Assembly: GCA_040401695.1 (NCBI GenBank) | Contig: JBBANY010000056.1 | Span: 1-15,631, forward strand | From: F1-20-MAGs119 sp040401695 | GTDB lineage: Bacteria > Actinomycetota > Acidimicrobiia > Acidimicrobiales > Ilumatobacteraceae | DNA length: 15,631 nucleotides | Direction: 5' to 3' | Part shown: positions 6,774-13,962 of the stretch, piece after piece | Numbering within the stretch: the stretch's first letter is position 1 | Layout of the letters: the number at the start of each line of letters is the position of its first letter | Notes under the pieces: generated by a model | Told to the model about the DNA's origin: nothing | The model's database searches: none | What the model saw: the letters and a program-made list of their open reading frames with translations, nothing else | Program-made: the position numbers and the translations under genes

Positions 6774-6846
6774 GGGGCTATAGCTCAGTTGGTAGAGCGC
6801 TTCCATGGCATGGAAGAGGCCAGGGGTTCGATTCCCCTTAGCTCCA
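6774..6846 (+). tRNA. tRNA-Ala (anticodon GGC)
   Basis: A complete 73-nt cloverleaf. The acceptor stem GGGGCTA pairs with TAGCTCC and includes the G3-U70 wobble that is the alanine identity element. The D arm is GCTC-AGTTGGTA-GAGC. The anticodon stem CTTCC/GGAAG encloses the loop ATGGCAT with anticodon GGC at 34-36. The variable loop is 5 nt, and the T arm AGGGG/CCCCT carries TTCGATT. The discriminator base is A. The 3' CCA is not encoded, since the sequence continues CAAG. Confidence 0.98.
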
Positions 6847-6941
6847 CAAGAAAGTCTGGAGTCCGCCCAGCGTCTCTCGGGTTTTCGGGTCTCGCATCGC
6901 TCCCGCGAGTTGAGGGAGGCTTTCCGGCGGCATCCGTCGCG

Positions 6942-6947
6942 TAGGGT
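6942..6947 (+). promoter_or_regulatory. Putative -10 box (TAGGGT), leaderless promoter of the 6955 lipoprotein gene
   Basis: TAGGGT ends 7 nt before the ATG at 6955, the spacing expected when RNA starts on the initiator A. No Shine-Dalgarno lies between them. It supports ATG 6955 over the longer in-frame opening that begins inside the tRNA gene. Confidence 0.5.
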
Positions 6948-6954
6948 CAACTGC

Positions 6955-7368
6955 ATGAAAAAGAGAACCTTCGTCGTGCTCGGACTTTTTGTAATGCTGC
7001 TGGTGTCGTGCGGCTCGGATTCCTCGTCGGGTAGAGAGACTACGCAGGATACGGAGTCCCAGCCAGTTACTGAAGTTGTCGAGACCTACCCGTTGAACGA
7101 GTTCGGCCAGCCCGACGTTCCGAAAGAAGTCGTTGCCAGTTGGCCCGCAAAGTTCTGTTCGCTTGCGATCGGGATGAGTCGAGATGAAGTGCGTGCGATC
7201 ATGGGCGAGCCGACCTCGTCGTTCAGCGATTCATCAGCGAACCAGGACGAATGGGACGGCTACGAGATCTCAGTGAGTGCCTTCGACGACATCAACGACA
7301 AGGTGCAGCAGCTCGATGACTCGACCGGGACCAGCAATCTCCCGTGCGAGAGCTCCCGCAAAGGGTGA
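6955..7368 (+). CDS. Small lipoprotein with BamE/SmpA-like domain
   Basis: A 137-residue predicted lipoprotein. MKKR is followed by a hydrophobic stretch and the lipobox LVSC (cleavage before Cys19), then a Ser/Thr/Glu-rich spacer (20-45). The C-terminal part, about residues 65-125, contains CSLAIGMSRDEVRAIMGEP, like the iGMtxxEVxxllGxP signature of the BamE/SmpA/OmlA fold, then a DEWDGYEISVSAF strand and a VQQLD strand. Two Cys (in KFCSL and LPCES) may form a disulfide outside the membrane. In proteobacteria this fold serves outer-membrane assembly; in an actinobacterium it is more likely a generic extracytoplasmic binding module. The start at 6955 is chosen for its signal peptide and the -10 box. 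No partner gene is evident. Confidence 0.8.
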   Translation: MKKRTFVVLGLFVMLLVSCGSDSSSGRETTQDTESQPVTEVVETYPLNEFGQPDVPKEVVASWPAKFCSLAIGMSRDEVRAIMGEPTSSFSDSSANQDEWDGYEISVSAFDDINDKVQQLDDSTGTSNLPCESSRKG

Positions 7369-7416
7369 TATCTGGAGCCTCGCAGGGCCGCTGTCCTTGC
7401 GGGTATCGCCGAGGCG

Positions 7417-7422
7417 TAGTCT
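7417..7422 (+). promoter_or_regulatory. Putative -10 box (TAGTCT), leaderless promoter of the DUF3237 gene
   Basis: TAGTCT ends exactly 6 nt before ATG 7429, so the first transcribed base would be the A of the start codon. A TTGCGG lies upstream but only 14 bp away, too close for a normal -35. Confidence 0.5.
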
Positions 7423-7428
7423 CGCGGA

Positions 7429-7857
7429 ATGAGCGAGATCACATCCCTGAACGTCGAATTCCTGTTTCACATGCACGCCACGTTGGCGGACCCCGTGATC
7501 ATCCCCAACGGCCCGGCGGGTACGCGTGTGGTCGTCGGAATCACCGGTGGCTCGGTGAAAGGACCGAAGGTGAACGGAACCGTTGCGCACCTCGGCGCCG
7601 ACTGGTTGACCTTGCGGGCCGACGGCACCGCACAGCTCGACGTGCGTGCGCTCATCACCACCGATGACGGGGCATCGATTCACGCCCACTACTTGGGCAT
7701 CATGTCGCCGGGTGCCGACGGCAGCCCGCGCATCGTCACTGCACCGTTGTTCGAGGCAGGCGACGAGCGATACACGTGGCTGAACGGCCTGCAGGCCGTT
7801 GCCGTTGGTGCGCCCGGAGCGGGCAGCGTCGACTACGACGTGTACCGCATTCTCTGA
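7429..7857 (+). CDS. DUF3237 family protein
   Basis: A 142-residue soluble protein with the signature of DUF3237, a small beta-barrel family of unknown function. Recognisable stretches are VIIPNGPAGTRVVVGITGG (residues 23-41), GPKVNGTVAHLGADWLTLR, DGTAQLDVRALITTDDGA and the C-terminal FEAGDERYTWLNGLQAVAVG followed by VDYDVYRI. There is no signal peptide or membrane segment. Length matches the family. It lies between two lipoprotein genes and has its own promoter-like box, so no operon partner suggests a role. Confidence 0.87.
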   Translation: MSEITSLNVEFLFHMHATLADPVIIPNGPAGTRVVVGITGGSVKGPKVNGTVAHLGADWLTLRADGTAQLDVRALITTDDGASIHAHYLGIMSPGADGSPRIVTAPLFEAGDERYTWLNGLQAVAVGAPGAGSVDYDVYRIL

Positions 7858-7871
7858 AAGTCCTCGAACCT

Positions 7872-7886
7872 CGGCCACTTCGGCCG
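7872..7886. terminator. Possible hairpin between convergent genes
   Basis: CGGCC-ACTTC-GGCCG forms a 5-bp GC stem in the 39-bp gap between two converging genes. On the plus strand it is followed by GGAAAAA, not by T residues, and on the minus strand the T-run precedes the stem. It could at best act as a T-less terminator or pause site in either direction. Confidence 0.3.
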
Positions 7887-7896
7887 GAAAAACCTG

Positions 7897-9693
7897 TCAG
7901 TCGATTCTCAGGCAGGGGTCGGTCACCAGTCGATCGACGATGTCGGCCGAGTTCGGCGTCGGAAAGACGAAGGGAACGCACGCCGGTGCGAACGCCCGCA
8001 CGGGGCGCACGGCACGACCGGAGTGCTGACCAAGGCCGTCTTTATAGGACATGCCGCTGATATCGCATTTCTGAACGGCAGAGTCGGAGAAGTCGACGGT
8101 GAAGGCGGCATTCTGATAGTTCTCGGTCGAAGTCCAATAGAGACCTGACAAAGGCGCACCGACTTTGTCTTTGCTCAGGCAGACCAGACGTGCTTCCTCG
8201 TTCGACGGCAAGTACCACTTGCCGTAGTCGGAGACGTTCCCGTTGCCTGTGAATGCCGCCTTTGCGGCGGAGTCATAGCTCTGCTGTTGCAGCATGATCG
8301 CATCGGTGTTCTTTGCGCCGGCACCGATCCCCGTTCCGGCCGCAGCGCCGCCGGCGATCTGTACGCAGCAGCCCTTTGGGTTTGCCCACTGCTTCACCGG
8401 ATCGGTTGCCGACCCTGACCAGCCGGCCGGAGCGAGTTCCATGTACAGGCAGGGATTCCAGTCGGTCATGCACGGCTGCTTGCCTGTTGCGATCGGAGTC
8501 AACTTTGTCGTGGCGTAGAAGACCTTGCCTCCCATGGGTCCGGTATCACCGATCTTGCAGGGGCCTCCGAGTGCGCAGGGCGATGGGCCGCGGCGCACCG
8601 GGCGAACTTTTGCAGTTTCGGTGCTCGGTGCGTTGCGCCACTGGCCTGTATCGAAGTTGAGGTACTGGTAAATCGGATCCTTCAAACTTCCGGGGGTGAT
8701 CGTCAGGTACTCGCCCTTCAGCGAGGGATCAACCTTGCTGTTATAGACGGCCTGAAGTTCATCCTTGGTCGGGACACGCCAGTCGAGCTCCGACGTGCTG
8801 TAGAACCGAGCAGGAATCACGGATCCGGTGCGTGTGGTGATTCCTGCTTCGACGGCCTTCAAAGCGTCGTTGAACGTCAACATGGGGTCGTTCGCCGAGC
8901 CCCTGTTCCAGCCGGGCGGCGCCACTTCGAAGTAACGGTTGTAGAAGGCCGGCTGGTTGGGGTCGACGAAATACACGAGGCCGGTTCCGGGGCCCCGATT
9001 GCCGACAGCGCAACGTCCGTCGGCCGAGCACGGTGGTGCGGGCGGAAGTGTCGTCGTTGGTGGAAGTGTGGTGGAAGTGGAGGTTGTTGTCGTCGGGGGA
9101 ACAGCCGGTTTGGCAGTGAGAGACGGGTTCTTGAAGTTGGGTCCCAAGCACCCGACCCCGAAGGAACCCCCAAATCCGCTGATGGCTACCGTCACCATCT
9201 CGTTTGGAGTCTTTGTCGTCACTGACAGAACCGCCAACGAGGGATCTTTCGGTGCAAGGTCGTCTCCAGTGAGACGGTGAGTCGTCGTCTTCACCTCGGA
9301 TGCCGATTGCAGAAGCACCAGGAGCGACCCGACTCCAATCCGTGTCGTGTCGGTGTGCGAGACCGTGAACGTGAGGTCCGAGGGGCTGGCGATGACGATG
9401 TTCTGTGAAATCTTGCTTGGGCGTCTGCCGAATGTCACGCTTCCGGGCGAGAAGGACAAAGACGGCTCTAGGCGATCCTGGCCGGTCCTGTCATGACACC
9501 CTCGTCCGAGGATCGTCCCCGATGAGGTCAACCACCCGGGTTGATTCGCCCCAAATGAAGTGTTCCTGAGAAGTTCACCAATGCCCGCGAGGGCCGCATT
9601 CTTGGTGCGTGGTTCGGCGGACTGCTCGCGCCCTCCGCAGGCCGTGATCGCGATGAGTGAGCCGATGAGAACGAGTCCCAGAGATTTGCGCAT
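7897..9693 (-). CDS. Large lipoprotein with two tandem DUF1566/Lcl-like domains
   Basis: A predicted 598-residue lipoprotein. A signal peptide ends in the lipobox ITAC (cleavage before Cys19), which selects ATG 9693 over a GTG start five codons upstream. Residues about 25-195 form a beta-rich domain of unknown type (SFSPGSVTFGRRPSKISQNI, a TFTVSH strand). A Thr/Pro linker follows (198-221, with TTTLPP-like units). Two related domains come next. The first spans about 222-370, opening C-x5-C with GNRGPGTGLVYFVDP and closing KVRPVRRG. The second spans about 373-570, opening C-x5-C with GDTGPMGGKVFYAT and closing AVRPVRAF. The second also has WYLPSNEEA and YWTSTENY, the usual WRLPTxxEL / YWSSTE signatures of DUF1566/Lcl_C; the first has DWRVPTKDEL. 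Function is unknown; surface binding or adhesion is plausible. Confidence 0.82.
   Translation of the reverse strand: MRKSLGLVLIGSLIAITACGGREQSAEPRTKNAALAGIGELLRNTSFGANQPGWLTSSGTILGRGCHDRTGQDRLEPSLSFSPGSVTFGRRPSKISQNIVIASPSDLTFTVSHTDTTRIGVGSLLVLLQSASEVKTTTHRLTGDDLAPKDPSLAVLSVTTKTPNEMVTVAISGFGGSFGVGCLGPNFKNPSLTAKPAVPPTTTTSTSTTLPPTTTLPPAPPCSADGRCAVGNRGPGTGLVYFVDPNQPAFYNRYFEVAPPGWNRGSANDPMLTFNDALKAVEAGITTRTGSVIPARFYSTSELDWRVPTKDELQAVYNSKVDPSLKGEYLTITPGSLKDPIYQYLNFDTGQWRNAPSTETAKVRPVRRGPSPCALGGPCKIGDTGPMGGKVFYATTKLTPIATGKQPCMTDWNPCLYMELAPAGWSGSATDPVKQWANPKGCCVQIAGGAAAGTGIGAGAKNTDAIMLQQQSYDSAAKAAFTGNGNVSDYGKWYLPSNEEARLVCLSKDKVGAPLSGLYWTSTENYQNAAFTVDFSDSAVQKCDISGMSYKDGLGQHSGRAVRPVRAFAPACVPFVFPTPNSADIVDRLVTDPCLRID
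9031..9093 (-). repeat. Low-complexity Thr/Pro linker coding repeat
   Basis: Codons for runs of Thr with Ser and Pro, including two TTTLPP-like units, link the N-terminal domain to the duplicated domains of the large lipoprotein. The plus strand shows repeated GGAAGTG units. Such linkers span cell-wall layers in secreted actinobacterial proteins and are prone to length change. Confidence 0.6.
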
Positions 9694-9698
9694 ACGGC

Positions 9699-9704
9699 AA
9701 CGTA
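9699..9704 (-). promoter_or_regulatory. Putative -10 box (TACGTT) for the large lipoprotein
   Basis: On the minus strand TACGTT ends 5 nt before ATG 9693, slightly closer than at the other genes. No -35 consensus is seen within the 76-bp gap after leuS. It supports ATG 9693 as the start, since the alternative GTG start at 9708 would lie upstream of the box. Confidence 0.35.
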
Positions 9705-9769
9705 CCACTCGATTGAACGAAGGTTTGGTCAGGCGTCCGACGCTCCGGTTCCAGGAAATGACTCGGTTT

Positions 9770-12601
9770 CTAGAGCACGAAGTTGACGAGTCGTCCGGGG
9801 ACGATGACTTCCTTCTTGGGTGTTGCTCCGGCGAGTAGTTCGATCACCTTCGGGTCGGCCATCGCGACGGCTTTCGTCGCGGTCTGATCCGCCCCGACTG
9901 CGACGTTGATGCGGTGCTTGACCTTGCCGTTGATCTGCACCGGAATCTCGATTGTGTCGCTGGCGAGCAGCGAGGGGTCGGCGGCGGGGAAGCGTTCGTA
10001 GGTGATCGTCGTCGTATGTCCGAGACGGTTCCAGATTTCTTCGGCGATGTGCGGACAGAGCGGCGACAGCATGATCGCCAACGGCTCGGCGACCTCGCGG
10101 GGGCACGTTCCTCGTTCGGTGACGAACGGAGTGAGGGCATTGTTCAACTCGATGAGCTTGGCAATCGCGGTGTTGAAGCGCAGCCCGTCCATGTCGGAGC
10201 CGACGCCGTCGATGCACTTGTGCAAGGCGCGACGGATGTCGTCCGAGGCGGGCCCGTCGGAGACGCGGGTCTCGCCCGAGTCCTCGTCGACGATGTTCCG
10301 CCAGACGCGCTGGAGGAATCGCTGCATGCCGACGACGTCACGGGTGTTCCAGGGCCGGCTGGCTTCGAGCGGGCCCATCGACATTTCGTAGAGGCGGAAC
10401 GTGTCGGCGCCGTATTCGCCGTACATGTCGTCGGGCGTGACGATGTTCTTCAGGCTCTTGCCCATCTTCCCGTACTCGCGGGAGACCTCTTCACCTTCGA
10501 AGAAGTACTTGCCGTCGCGCTCTTCGACCTCGTTCGCCGGAACGGGCTGGCCCCGCATGTCGCGGTACGCGTATGCCTGGATGTAACCCTGATTGAAGAG
10601 ACGGTGGAACGGCTCTTCGGACGACACGTGACCGAGATCGAAGAGAACCTTGTGCCAGAAGCGCGAATAGAGAAGGTGCAGCACGGCGTGTTCGACTCCA
10701 CCCACGTAGAGATCGACTCCGCCGGTGTGGCCCGGCGCCTTCGGGCCCATCCAGTAGCGCTCGACTTCCTTGTCGACGAAAGCGTTCGTGTTGGTGGGGT
10801 CGAGATAGCGCAGTTCGTACCAGCATGAACCCGCCCACTGCGGCATGACGTTGACTTCGCGGCGGTATGTCTTCGTGCCGTCGCCCAGATCGAGCTGGAC
10901 CGTCATCCACTCTTTCGTTCGTGCAAGTGGCGGGATCGGTTCACTTGTCGCATCGTTCGGGTCGAGGCCCTGTGGCTTGAAGTCGGCAAGTTCGGGAAGA
11001 AGAACGGGCAGCTGGTTGTCGGGCACCGCGTGGGGGTTGCCGTCGTCGTCGAACACGATGGGGAAGGGTTCGCCCCAGTAGCGCTGCCGGGCGAACAGCC
11101 AGTCGCGCAGTTTGTAGGTGATTGCGGCCGTGCCCTTGCCCTGCGACTCGAGCCATGCAGTCATCGCCGACTTCGCGGCGGACACGGTGTCGTGCGACTC
11201 GAGCGAGATGGACGCGTTCTTCGAATTCACGTACGGACCATCACCGATGTACGCGTCGGGCCATGTCGCACAGTCAAGGGACGGTGCGATGCCGTGTGCG
11301 TCGAACCACTCTTGTGGGGGACGTTGCGTCGCGATAATGGGAAGCGAGTACTTCCGTGCGAAAGCGAAGTCGCGCTCGTCGCCCGAAGGAACGGCCATGA
11401 TCGCCCCGGTTCCGTAACCCATCAACACGTAGTCGGCGACCCAGACCGGAATCTGTTCGCCCGTGACCGGATTGGTGGCGTGAGAGCCGGTGAAGACGCC
11501 CGTCTTCTCGCGCGCGTCGTCGGCGCGCTCGTCGTCTTTCTTCGCCGCGGCGGTGGCACGGTACGCCTCGACGGAGGAACGCTGGGCATCGGTCGTGAGT
11601 GCAGTGACGAGCGGGTGCTCGGGTGACAGCACCATGAACGTCGCCCCGAACAGGGTGTCGGGGCGCGTGGTGAAGACCTCGATCTCGCCGGCGTGCGAGG
11701 CGAAGCGAACACGGGCGCCTTCGCTGCGGCCGATCCAGTTGCGCTGCATCAACTTGATGGGTTCGGGCCAGTCGAGTCGGTCGAGGTCGTCGATGAGCCG
11801 ATCGGCATAAGAGGTGATGCGCATCATCCACTGACGCATGTTGCGTTTGAACACGGGGAAGTTGCCGATGTCGCTGCGTCCCTCGGCGGTCACTTCCTCG
11901 TTGGCGAGAATCGTGCCGAGACCCGGGCACCAGTTCACCGGTGCTTCGGTGAGATACACGAGGCGGTGCGAATCGACGAGCTTGCGCTGCTCGTTGCGGG
12001 TGAGCGAACTCCATGCGCGGCCGTCGGGAGTGGCGCGGGTCCCCGATGCGAACTCGGCCTCGAGCTCGATGATCGGTCGCGCCTTTTTCTTCTCGTCGTC
12101 GTACCACGAGCCGAAGATCTGCAGGAAGATCCACTGGGTCCACCGGTAGTAGGCCTCGTCGGTGGTGCTGATGCTGCGACGGGCGTCGTGGCCGAGGCCG
12201 AGGCGACGCAGCTGGCGACGCATGTTCGCAATGTTTGCGTCGGTGTTCACCCGTGGATGGATGCCCGTCGCGATGGCGTGCTGTTCGGCCGGAAGGCCGA
12301 AGCTGTCGTAGCCGAGAGAGTGGAGAACGTTGTAACCGGTCATGCGCTTGTAGCGCGCGAAGACGTCGGTGCCGATGTACCCGAGTGGGTGGCCGACGTG
12401 CAGTCCGGCGCCCGATGGATACGGAAACATGTCCAGCACGAACAACTTGGGGCGACCCGCGACCTTTTCGGGTTCGGCAAGAGGTCCGGCCGGGTTCGGC
12501 GCCTCGAATGTGCCGTTCGCTTCCCAATGGTCCTGCCACTTGACTTCGATCGTGTCGGCGAAGGCGGCGTTGTACCTGTACCGGGGGGTGTTGGCAGCCA
12601 T
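9770..12601 (-). CDS. leuS: Leucyl-tRNA synthetase
   Basis: Charges tRNA-Leu with leucine in the cytoplasm and edits mischarged products. The protein is 943 residues, in the long actinobacterial range (E. coli about 860). The class I motifs are FPYPSGAGLHVGHPLGY (59-75, HIGH-type HVGH at 68-71) and KMGKS (712-716) for KMSKS. The CP1 editing domain shows TTRPDTLFGATFMVLSPEHP and GTGAIMAVPSGDERDFAFA, keeping the conserved Asp. Extra sequence follows the HIGH half (DDEKKKARPIIELEAEFASG), as in other actinobacterial enzymes. ATG 12601 is preferred over in-frame TTG codons at 12622 and 12610, because a TACGAT box lies 8 nt upstream and the conserved start (YRYNAAFADTIEVKWQ) follows soon after. It diverges from rbfA. 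Confidence 0.97.
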   Translation of the reverse strand: MAANTPRYRYNAAFADTIEVKWQDHWEANGTFEAPNPAGPLAEPEKVAGRPKLFVLDMFPYPSGAGLHVGHPLGYIGTDVFARYKRMTGYNVLHSLGYDSFGLPAEQHAIATGIHPRVNTDANIANMRRQLRRLGLGHDARRSISTTDEAYYRWTQWIFLQIFGSWYDDEKKKARPIIELEAEFASGTRATPDGRAWSSLTRNEQRKLVDSHRLVYLTEAPVNWCPGLGTILANEEVTAEGRSDIGNFPVFKRNMRQWMMRITSYADRLIDDLDRLDWPEPIKLMQRNWIGRSEGARVRFASHAGEIEVFTTRPDTLFGATFMVLSPEHPLVTALTTDAQRSSVEAYRATAAAKKDDERADDAREKTGVFTGSHATNPVTGEQIPVWVADYVLMGYGTGAIMAVPSGDERDFAFARKYSLPIIATQRPPQEWFDAHGIAPSLDCATWPDAYIGDGPYVNSKNASISLESHDTVSAAKSAMTAWLESQGKGTAAITYKLRDWLFARQRYWGEPFPIVFDDDGNPHAVPDNQLPVLLPELADFKPQGLDPNDATSEPIPPLARTKEWMTVQLDLGDGTKTYRREVNVMPQWAGSCWYELRYLDPTNTNAFVDKEVERYWMGPKAPGHTGGVDLYVGGVEHAVLHLLYSRFWHKVLFDLGHVSSEEPFHRLFNQGYIQAYAYRDMRGQPVPANEVEERDGKYFFEGEEVSREYGKMGKSLKNIVTPDDMYGEYGADTFRLYEMSMGPLEASRPWNTRDVVGMQRFLQRVWRNIVDEDSGETRVSDGPASDDIRRALHKCIDGVGSDMDGLRFNTAIAKLIELNNALTPFVTERGTCPREVAEPLAIMLSPLCPHIAEEIWNRLGHTTTITYERFPAADPSLLASDTIEIPVQINGKVKHRINVAVGADQTATKAVAMADPKVIELLAGATPKKEVIVPGRLVNFVL

Positions 12602-12609
12602 GGCGCCCA

Positions 12610-12615
12610 ATCGTA
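12610..12615 (-). promoter_or_regulatory. Putative -10 box (TACGAT) for leaderless leuS
   Basis: Minus-strand TACGAT ends 8 nt before ATG 12601. There is no Shine-Dalgarno and no T-box leader, since the whole divergent gap is 41 bp. No recognisable -35 is seen at 17-18 bp. Confidence 0.45.
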
Positions 12616-12629
12616 CGGGCAAGCGACGG

Positions 12630-12635
12630 TAGCGT
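12630..12635 (+). promoter_or_regulatory. Putative -10 box (TAGCGT) for leaderless rbfA
   Basis: TAGCGT ends 7 nt before ATG 12643, identical in sequence and spacing to the box before ribF. It overlaps the alternative GTG at 12634 and so favours ATG 12643. It faces the leuS box across 14 bp. Confidence 0.5.
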
Positions 12636-12642
12636 GACGCCC

Positions 12643-13050
12643 ATGTCGCGGCCGAGGAAGCGCTCCACCAGTGCCTCCGCGCACCGCTATCCGCGTGAGG
12701 CGCGCCTGAACGAGATCCTCCGCGAGGTCATCGCCGACGAGCTCACACGCATCGACGACGAACGCCTCGAATTCGTCACCGTCACATCGGTCGACGTCGA
12801 CGCAGAACTGAACCGCGGGGTGGTCTTTTTCGATTCCTTGGCGGGCGAGGCCGGCGACGAGGCAATCCTCGAGGTGCTCGAAGAGCACCGCCGCCGCATC
12901 CAGTCGTCGATCGGCAAGCAGGTTCGCGCCAAGAAGACACCGGTCCTCGAATTTCGGCCCGACGAAGTGATCCGTGCGGCCGAGCGCATCGACGAGGTTC
13001 TGCGCGCCGATCGCGAGCGTCGCGACCGCATGACCCGCGACGAGAACTGA
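12643..13050 (+). CDS. rbfA: 30S ribosome-binding factor A
   Basis: Assists late maturation of the 30S subunit and processing of 16S rRNA 5' ends. The 135-residue protein has the KH-like fold signatures: RYPREARLNEILREVIADEL near the N-terminus, LEFVTVTSVDVDAELNRGVVFF in the middle, and IQSSIGKQVRAKKTPVLEFRPDE (usual form xxxIaxxixLRxxPxLxFxxD), followed by a charged tail. ATG 12643 is preferred to the in-frame GTG at 12634 because the -10-like TAGCGT overlaps the latter. The stop shares one base with the truB start (TGATG). In many bacteria infB precedes rbfA; here leuS diverges instead. Confidence 0.95.
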   Translation: MSRPRKRSTSASAHRYPREARLNEILREVIADELTRIDDERLEFVTVTSVDVDAELNRGVVFFDSLAGEAGDEAILEVLEEHRRRIQSSIGKQVRAKKTPVLEFRPDEVIRAAERIDEVLRADRERRDRMTRDEN

Positions 13051-13952
13051 TGGCCAAGAGAAGGCCTCCGGTCGTGCACGGCACGGTGGTCATCGACAAA
13101 CCGGCGGGAATGACCAGTCACGACGTTGTCGGCAAGTTACGAAAGGCATTGGGCGAGCGGCGCATCGGCCATGCAGGAACCCTCGATCCGGACGCGACGG
13201 GTGTCTTGGTGGTTGGGGTCGGTCGCGCCACGCGACTGATGCAGTGGGTCACCGGTGCCGACAAGGACTATTCATGCGAGGTGGTGCTTGGGTCGAGAAC
13301 ATCGACCCTTGACGATTCGGGTGAAGTGCTGGAGTCGTTCGACATGTCGGCGGCGTCGGTCGAAGACGGTCGCCGCGTGATTCGCGAGCACCTGTTGGGT
13401 GACATCGAGCAAGTGCCGCCGATGGTGTCGGCGTTGAAGGTCGACGGCAAGCGTTTGCACGAATACGCGCGTGAGGGAGTGGAGATCGAGCGCAAGGCGC
13501 GGCCCGTGCGCATCGACCGCTTTGAAATCGAGCCAACGGCTGACGCCGGCGTGTGGGTGATGCACGTCACGTGTTCCTCGGGTACCTACGTGCGAAGCCT
13601 CGGCGACGACCTCGGTCGTTTGCTCGGCGGTGCGGCCCACATCCGCAATCTGCGACGTCACCGTGTGGGTCGGTTCACCGAGTCGATGTGCTGTGCTCTC
13701 GATGCGCCGGTCCTGCTGGGCGAAGACGAGATGGTCGCCCACCTTGCTCGGGTCGACGTCGACGACGCAACGGCAGCAAGGATCGCCAACGGCTCGATGC
13801 TCGCCGTTGTTCCCGGGTTCGTCGGCGATGGTCCGTGGCGCGTGCACGGCGCCGATGGTGCGCTGCTCGCCGTTTACGAAGCGAGCGGCAGGGTTGCCGA
13901 AGACGGCGTGAGTTTGGTGAAGCCTTCTGTCGTGTTGGCCGCAGGGGGATAG
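13050..13952 (+). CDS. truB: tRNA pseudouridine(55) synthase
   Basis: Converts U55 in the T loop of tRNAs to pseudouridine. The 300-residue protein has the TruB motifs in order: GTVVIDKPAGMTSHDVV (11-27), RRIGHAGTLDPDATGVLVV (37-55, catalytic Asp46 in the LDP), PPMVSALKVDGKRLHEYAR, and CSSGTYVRSLGDDLGRLLG followed by the LRRHRVGRF stretch. The C-terminal 80 or so residues form the short actinobacterial-type RNA-binding tail. The start overlaps the rbfA stop by one base (TGATG), indicating translational coupling. The stop codon TAG is also the first half of the ribF -10 box. Confidence 0.97.
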   Translation: MAKRRPPVVHGTVVIDKPAGMTSHDVVGKLRKALGERRIGHAGTLDPDATGVLVVGVGRATRLMQWVTGADKDYSCEVVLGSRTSTLDDSGEVLESFDMSAASVEDGRRVIREHLLGDIEQVPPMVSALKVDGKRLHEYAREGVEIERKARPVRIDRFEIEPTADAGVWVMHVTCSSGTYVRSLGDDLGRLLGGAAHIRNLRRHRVGRFTESMCCALDAPVLLGEDEMVAHLARVDVDDATAARIANGSMLAVVPGFVGDGPWRVHGADGALLAVYEASGRVAEDGVSLVKPSVVLAAGG

Positions 13953-13955
13953 CGT
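13950..13955 (+). promoter_or_regulatory. Putative -10 box (TAGCGT) for leaderless ribF, overlapping the truB stop
   Basis: TAGCGT ends 7 nt before ATG 13963 and uses the truB stop codon TAG as its first three bases. The same hexamer and spacing precede rbfA. ribF could thus be made both from the rbfA operon transcript and from its own leaderless start. Confidence 0.45.
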
Positions 13956-13962
13956 TTCGGCG

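Noticed and set aside
6823..6846. Search for a second copy of the tRNA-Ala 3' end as an attachment site
   Set aside because: Only short chance matches (such as TCGATTCCC near 1718) were seen, with no integrase gene, so an integrated element is not supported.
6805..6954. In-frame extension of the 6955 lipoprotein into the tRNA gene
   Set aside because: It would begin in the tRNA anticodon arm and bury the signal peptide. ATG 6955 has a lipobox at the right distance and a -10 box just before it.
7369..7428. Imperfect CGCAGG...CCTTGCG repeat after the 6955 lipoprotein
   Set aside because: The stem needs a bulge and no T-run follows, so termination here cannot be supported.
9733..9743. Small hairpin GCGT-CCG-ACGC downstream of leuS
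   Set aside because: Only 4 bp of stem and no T-run on either strand, so it is too weak to call a terminator.
11274..12668. 464-residue minus-strand frame overlapping leuS in another frame
   Set aside because: It is Arg/His/Pro-rich shadow of the leuS coding sequence with no motif; leuS is unambiguous here.
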